64,000 nt of DNA from Prostheceraeus crozeri. Taxonomy: Eukaryota; Platyhelminthes; Polycladida; Euryleptidae. Below are positions 58,793 to 64,000 of the stretch, piece after piece; within the stretch, counting starts at the first letter, position 1, and the number at the start of each line of letters is the position of its first letter. Below the pieces are notes generated by a model. It did not search any database and was not told the DNA's origin. It saw nothing but the letters and a program-made list of their open reading frames with translations. The DNA lies in assembly GCA_907163375.1 (NCBI GenBank), contig CAJQUW010000492.1:62001-126000 (forward strand). The letters are read 5' to 3'. The translations under genes were made by a program, and so were the position numbers.

Positions 58793-60115
58793 ATAATTTC
58801 ATCACTTTCAGTGACGTTTCTGTGAAGTTCTCGAGGAAATGCTTCAAAAGAAGAAATCCTCCTTCTGATTGCTGTTGTGTGTGCAGGAACAAGTGCGGAG
58901 GAAGGCTGTAGAAAACATGCCATCTGGGTTCTATGCAAGAGGTAGTGTTGGACCGCTGAACCCACAAATCGATGGGGAAAGTGCGCATTCTCGATCTTCC
59001 ACACAATAAAATATCAAGATTAGCAAACAACTCATTCACAACTTGGGAAGGGTCAGACTTGTGGATACTTGATCTCAGCTTCAATAAAATTCAAACAATC
59101 AGTTCTGGTACCTTCAAACCACTGAGACGTTTGCAGTATCTGAATCTCAATTCAAACCATTTGACGATTGACAAAGGATTAAATGCAAATGTTTTCATCC
59201 CAATTCCAAATCTGGAGATCTTATATCTCGATGACAATCCTCTTGGAACCACTCCGAATCATTTGTTCAGGAATTTGAAGAAACGTCGGAGACTTTACCT
59301 CAACAGTACAATTGGAGATTTGAAATTGCACAAACATTCATTTTCTGGCTTGGGGGAACTCCGAATTCATTGATCTTGCAAACAACAGCCTCACGAAATT
59401 TCCAGAGGAGATGAAAGAGGATCTGAACATAACGAGATTGGAAAGCTTTGACATCAGGGTGAATCAATGGCACTGTGATTGCCGACTTCGATGGCTGCAT
59501 AGTTGGTTTATCCAATACCGCATGCCTGAAAGATATCTTGCAGTATGCGCATCTCCAATTCAAATAAAAAGCAAACAATTTTCTGATCTTAAATACAAAG
59601 AATTCCAATGCACTCCACGAATCACAGCCAACAACTCAAACATCACTGCAAAGGCTGGAGACAATGCCGCTCTTGTCTGCCACGTCTTCTCCGATCCAAT
59701 TGGCGCACTGTCTTGGTGGAGGAATGGAGTGAGAATAAAAAATGAGTCCACGTCGTTCCTTATCTCTCAAACAACAGGAATCAGATTTCAATATCAACTG
59801 ACCATCTTAAATGCAAAGGACGCTCATACTGGAGAGTGGAATTGCGGTGCTGTCAATGATGGTGGAAAGGCTACCGCCAGCATGTTCCTCCAAATTGAAA
59901 GCTCTGCAACACATATCATGTCAATCGTCATCGGAATAGCTGCAGCAATGATGATAATTGTGTCCTCTGTCATTTGGGTTTGGATGGTTAGACGTCGCAT
60001 AGGAAACAACACATTCATTTCAATTTACAGTCCTTCAAAGGGGAAATGTGGATTGATGGGAAAGTCATCGTCGTTGTCATATGTTTATTCGACTGATCGC
60101 TATTTGAATTGCTAG
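58793..60115 (+). pseudogene. LRR-Ig transmembrane protein, decayed gene
   Basis: An acceptor site at 58792 opens the exon. A signal-peptide-like ILLLIAVVCAGTSA followed by EEGCRKHAIW is readable, but stops follow. From 58972 come about five leucine-rich repeats (ILDLPHNKISRLANNSF, ILDLSFNKIQTISSGTF, YLNLNSNHL, ILYLDDNPLGTTPNHLF). A one-base shift near 59350 separates them from FIDLANNSLTKFPEEM, the C-terminal cap (NQWHCDCRLRWLHSWF) and an Ig domain (ALVCHVF, LSWWRNGVRI, DAHTGEWNCGAV). A membrane segment (IVIGIAAAMMIIVSSVIWVW) and a short tail ending DRYLNC complete it. This layout is that of cell-surface adhesion or recognition receptors (LINGO/AMIGO/LRIG-like). At least two breaks make it a likely pseudogene. 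The part from 59411 to 60115 is fully open. Confidence 0.75.
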
Positions 60116-60835
60116 CCGATGATGTTTCTCACTTTGATTTGACTTTCTTTTTAAAAGTTCAATAGTTCATTTTCAAGCTTCTTTCAATATTTTCTCTCAT
60201 TGCCGCTACAGTGCACAAACACTATGCAAAGTCATCGAAGATTTAAAACACGATTCTAGTCGAGTCGAGATTGCAGCTGCACGGTGACGCGGAAACAACT
60301 AGCAAAGGCGTAGTATCTTTGTTCTCTCAGCGCACCGACTGCAGATGAAACATACATCGTATAGGGCACGGTTTTAAAAACATCCTTGAAAACCTGTTCA
60401 TAGTTTCTACAAATCTCATTGGATGTTTAAACGTCGCAGAGGAGCTACACGCTCATTTCAATCTACATTCCTTCAAAGTGGAAATGAGGACTGATTTAAA
60501 GTCATAGTCGTTGTCACCTGCTTATTCAATTGATCATTATTTGAATTGTTAGCTGAACGATAATGTTTCACACTTTGATTTGACTTTCATGTTAAGAGCT
60601 CAATAGTTCTTTTTCAAACTTTTTTCAATATCTTCTTTTTGCCGCTAAAGGCACTACGCAAGGTCAACAAAGATTTAAAACACGATTCTAGTTGAGTCGA
60701 GTCTCCAGCTGCACGATGACGCACAAACAACCAGCGAAGGCGTGTCTTTGTTTTGTCACCGCATCGACTGCAGATAACAGATACAAAGCAAGGTTTTAAA
60801 AACACTATTGAAAAGAGGTTCAGAGCATTGGTCCA
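59979..60835 (+). repeat. Tandem duplication of the LRR-Ig 3' end (~430 bp unit)
   Basis: Sequence 59979-60418 (end of the coding region plus 3' flank) is repeated at 60419-60835. The second copy still shows tttaaacgtcgcag and the tail region, but the frame is broken. Both end near gttttaaaaaca. Each unit also carries the block gactgcaga. Confidence 0.7.
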
Positions 60836-61580
60836 AACCTTCTTTTTATGTCTTTGACAATGCAACTATTTAATTTATATTAGAAGCTTATGTACATCCT
60901 TGTGAAAATACAAAATGCTGAACGTTCCCATTAATGTTCATGTAATGTAGTGAGCGTCATTATATGAATGAATAATCATTGACTTTCAAATCAATATAAA
61001 AGCAATAAAATACGAGCATGAGAACCTATCAAGGTCATTGCCTATCAGATTAGGTCGGTGAATCTTATGTCGCATGTTATTATCCGGACAATATAAAAAA
61101 AAGAAAATGCACAATGGAAACTAAAGGCCTTTCTAATAAAAAATACTTTTAAATAGCGAGGTGGTTAGGGCAATATTTTTGGCACTTAAATAATTACAAG
61201 CTGGTATTTTTCTTGGATAGGACACAAAAATGTGTGTTGCATAGATTGTAGCATCTTGGATACTTACCCTATGAATGCTGACTGCTCGGTGAAAATTCCA
61301 GAAACCTTTAAGGAATTACACATTTCTATCAAATTTGCGCTTAATCGTCGAAAAACAACATTCTGAATTTCTTGGATAAAAACACTTGCATTTCAAATAA
61401 TGAAGTAAAATACATACAGTGTATATGGCTGAGCAAAGAAAGTCATTCCGGTAATACTCATCACCCTGTTTTGTTGTTGGGCAAAACGAATGGAAAATAA
61501 ATGAAAGAATAACGGATTCTCAGTAAATTTATAAAATATAAAATGCGAATTATTTTTGTGCAGCTGCAACCAATGAATAG
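60836..61580. other. No recognisable gene
   Basis: AT-rich sequence between the LRR-Ig duplication and the second Penelope locus. Nothing was recognised. Confidence 0.4.
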
Positions 61581-61651
61581 TCATAATAAGCTCATATGCT
61601 GACAATGACAAACAACGATTCAAGGAAAACAATAACAATTATCAAAAACAA

Positions 61652-61919
61652 TTATTCGAATACTTTTAAGAAAAGAGATTTACCATTAAGATCTAGGGTT
61701 TGATTTATTAACAACGCTTCTACTATGCGAGTTTCAAATTCACTACGTCCTGTGTATTTAACAGAAAGACAGTTATTAATGTCATTACTACAGTTTGGAC
61801 TTATGTTCAGATGGCTACTTACGGCTGAGTTACCTCTTATATATTCTTTTATTCTTTGATGTAATCTGCGTTCCGTTTGTCTCAAGTATTGGGTATCAGG
61901 ATCAACCCGACATTCAAAA
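61652..61919 (-). pseudogene. GIY-YIG endonuclease fragment (inverted copy)
   Basis: The minus strand reads QTERRLHQRIKEYIRGNS, then AVSSHLN and KYTGRSEFETRIVEALL, which is the C-terminal half of a Penelope GIY-YIG domain. The frame is open to KSLFLKVFE and its stop. The N-terminal part of the domain is cut off where the AT-rich stretch begins. The sister copy in sense orientation is at 62938-63227. Confidence 0.75.
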
Positions 61920-62040
61920 TTATAGTAACTTCAATTATATAAAAAGAACTATATAATATATAATTATATTATAATCATACATAATAAATTATATATATAA
62001 TAATTCAAAACCTAGTAACTATTTGAAAATGGTTGTTCGC

Positions 62041-62152
62041 TATAAACAAGTTCTGTAGCTAAATCAATTACTTCTTTTACAAGTACGTTTGAGAATAGTG
62101 ACTCGACGTATCTGTAAAAGAAGTAATTGATTTAGCTACAGATCTTGTTTAT
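62041..62152. repeat. Head-to-head junction hairpin of the Penelope copies
   Basis: Arms of about 47 bp (tataaacaagttctgtagc against its complement gctacagatcttgtttata) with an 18-nt loop. It marks the point where the inverted and sense copies join. Confidence 0.75.
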
Positions 62153-63227
62153 AGTGAAAATAATTATAGTAGGCCCCAATATGATAAAACCATTTTCAAA
62201 AAGTTATTAGGTTTTGCGGTCAATGGGTGTCTATCTTTTAATGGTAATGTATATCGCCAAATCGATGACGTTAGTATGGGCTCACCATTGGGTCCTACAT
62301 TAGCAAATTTATTTCTTTTTAACCTTCAGCAAAGTTGGATGAATGAAGCATTTGCCCCTAAGTTTTATAGACGGTATGTCGATGACACATTAGTTGTTTT
62401 CGATAATATTGAGAATATAAATAAATTTCATTCTTCTTTGAATTCACAACACCCCAATTTAAAGTTTACAGTAGAGAAAAGTAAAAATATTATTTCATTT
62501 TTGGATGTTGCCATTGACAATAGTAATGGCCTATCCACATCCATTCTTAGGAAAAGTACATTTACAGGTCTACTAATGAATTATAATGCTACCTGCCCTA
62601 TCCAATAATGTATGCTCAAGCTGGAATCGTAGTTGACATAGAGATTAAAAATATCACAAAAATTCTGTTAAGCAACTCATATCACATTGACTTCATGAAC
62701 TTATGAAATAAATTATAATACGGATAACAAAGCAACGAAGAAAGTTGAATGAGAGGATGCCAAGTTTATGATACTTCCGTTTGTAGGTAAAACATCCATA
62801 AAAATCCAACGCAAACTTGTTAAAGTATTTAGGAAATTGGACCATGAAGTTAAAATAATATTCAACACCTGTAAAACAGGACAGTATTTTAGTCTGAAAG
62901 ATAAAACAAATGAGCTGAAGCGATCATGCGTTGTGTATAATTTTGAATGTCGGGTTGATCCTGATACCCAATACTTGGGACAAACGGAACGCAGATTACA
63001 TCAAAGAATAAAAGAACATATAAGAGGTAACTCAGCCGTAAGTAGCCATCTGAACATAAATAAGTCCAAACTGTAGTAATGACATTAATAGCTGTCTTTC
63101 TGTTAAATACACAGGACGTAGTGAATTTGAAACTCGCATAGCAGAAGCGTTGTTAATAAATGATAGAACTCCTAGATTAAATCAAACCCTAGTGGTAAAT
63201 CTCTTTTCTTAAAAGTATTTGAATAAT
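62106..63227 (+). pseudogene. Penelope-like RT and GIY-YIG endonuclease
   Basis: Reading VKEVIDLATDLVYSEN, then VSMGSPLGPTLANLFL and YRRYVDDTLVVF (catalytic YVDD near 62380), then FTVEKSKNIISFLDVAI, this is the RT core from its middle to the thumb. It is interrupted at 62608 and again up to about 62767. The frame then resumes with KTSIKIQRKLVKVFRKL, and the GIY-YIG domain follows (VVYNFECRVDPDTQYLGQ, ERRLHQRIKEHIRG). A frame break lies near 63060, and the end reads EFETRIAEALLIN. The N-terminal half is absent, so this copy is 5' truncated. Confidence 0.8.
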
Positions 63228-63298
63228 TGTTTTTGATAATTGTTATTGTTTTCCTTGAATTGTTGTTTGTCATTGTCAGCGTATGAGCTTATTATGTT

Positions 63299-63772
63299 TA
63301 CAAAACAAACATTGACGAAAGTCCCGTGAGTGAGAGTAATACAGCACCGGGTATTCCTTGACTTCATTTCTATTTAATGCTGCTTCCACTCGTCAATTGA
63401 CCCTAAAAGAGACATGGGACAACATGCATGAATAGTATATCAGCTTTAGGGTAGTTTAGCCCTAAACTTCATAATGTTGCACTTTCGCAACATAGCAATC
63501 AGGTACTAAATTAACACAAGCATCCTCAAAATTTACAATTCACTGACCTGTGATGATTTCAATATTTCTGACAATTCACAGGTCGACCGTATGCGTTGAA
63601 TTTGTTCTATGCTTGTACATGTGAAATTTTGTGGATTGATATTTTGGGATTTTTATTTATTTCACATAGTTTCATACAGAACTCTAGAGCAACTATACCT
63701 GAAGCTTAAATTATAGGTCATTTGAACAAAATAGACAGAAACGGAATCTAGAAAGTAATCAGAAATAATCAG
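63299..63772. other. No recognisable gene
   Basis: Sequence between the Penelope locus and the terminal repeat; short frames only. Confidence 0.4.
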
Positions 63773-64000
63773 AAGCATCAAATTCACATAAATTCGAAGT
63801 AGTCTTCATGGATTCCTTGACCCTGATAACCTTGGAATAGACTCCATTATCACTATGCTATGGGGTTTCAGCAACCAAAAGCATCAAATTAGTATATAAA
63901 ATGATGATCTTGGCGGCCATTTTGCACTTAATTGACTATGAGATAGTCTAATCGACTTAGAAATAGTTTTAATGGACTCCTCGACCCTGATAACCTAGGA
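63773..64000. repeat. Start of a tandem repeat, cut by the window end
   Basis: Blocks with ccttgaccctgataacc (63814) and cctcgaccctgataacc (63978) are 164 bp apart, and agcatcaaatt occurs at 63774 and 63880. The second unit carries an extra stretch around cttggcggccattttg. At least two units begin; the rest lies outside the window. Confidence 0.45.

Larger units (their letters stand above)
61581..63298 (+). mobile_element. Second Penelope-like locus, head-to-head copies
   Basis: The left part (61581-62087, minus) is an internally deleted inverted copy holding the GIY-YIG end and a short RT piece, with an AT-rich stretch between them. The right part (62106-63298, plus) holds RT and GIY-YIG. 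The arms meet in a 47-bp inverted repeat (62041-62087 and 62106-62152) with an 18-nt loop. The outer ends agree from gagcttatt inward. The arrangement mirrors that at 45.7-57 kb, but this is a different Penelope lineage (YVDDTLVVF instead of YVDDCFAIF). Confidence 0.75.

Overview
The window looks like an AT-rich, repeat-dense stretch of an animal genome. A marine invertebrate, possibly an invertebrate deuterostome, is my guess; the sequence does not settle the species. The reasons are an intronless histone H4 gene, a decayed leucine-rich-repeat/immunoglobulin membrane protein gene, a tRNA-derived SINE, and many animal-type transposons: CR1/L2/Jockey-like LINEs, Penelope-like elements with GIY-YIG domains, P, hAT, Tc1/mariner and Harbinger-like elements. 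Nothing prokaryotic is visible.

Layout. Bases 1-3.8 kb hold no recognisable gene. From 3.8 to 6.0 kb a hAT-like element with an internal Penelope fragment is followed by the first of five copies of an ~815-bp inverted-repeat MITE (family C). The only intact host-type gene is a divergent histone H4 at 6744-7055. From 8.9 to 13.5 kb are a Tc1 remnant and a decayed LINE on the minus strand. From 15.5 to 18.5 kb come another MITE copy, a mariner remnant carrying a tRNA-derived SINE, and a hAT-like copy. From 20.4 to 25.9 kb lie a short hAT element, another hAT-like copy and a 2.9-kb P element with terminal repeats and target duplication. From 27.9 to 45.7 kb are MITEs, a tRNA-like sequence, a nearly complete mariner-type element, two long fold-back repeats, a purine-rich degenerate tandem repeat, a hAT remnant, and a composite element with hammerhead-ribozyme-like motifs at both ends.

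The most striking region is 45.7-57.0 kb. It is a large head-to-head palindrome of a Penelope-like element. A hammerhead-ribozyme-like motif lies at the start of the sense copy. A 1.86-kb foreign segment containing a 27-bp minisatellite (about 8 units in one arm, about 41 in the other) sits in the element between two 125-bp direct repeats. A nearly intact LINE is inserted in the left arm only. A second Penelope locus (61.6-63.3 kb) repeats the same head-to-head arrangement. Between them lie a gag fossil of an LTR element and a decayed LRR-Ig gene whose 3' end is tandemly duplicated.

Most sequence here is mobile-element history rather than co-operating genes. Nested insertions give a relative order: Penelope after hAT-like, SINE after mariner, and LINE after the Penelope palindrome. 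Element ends are read by eye and are accurate to a few bases only where target duplications are named.
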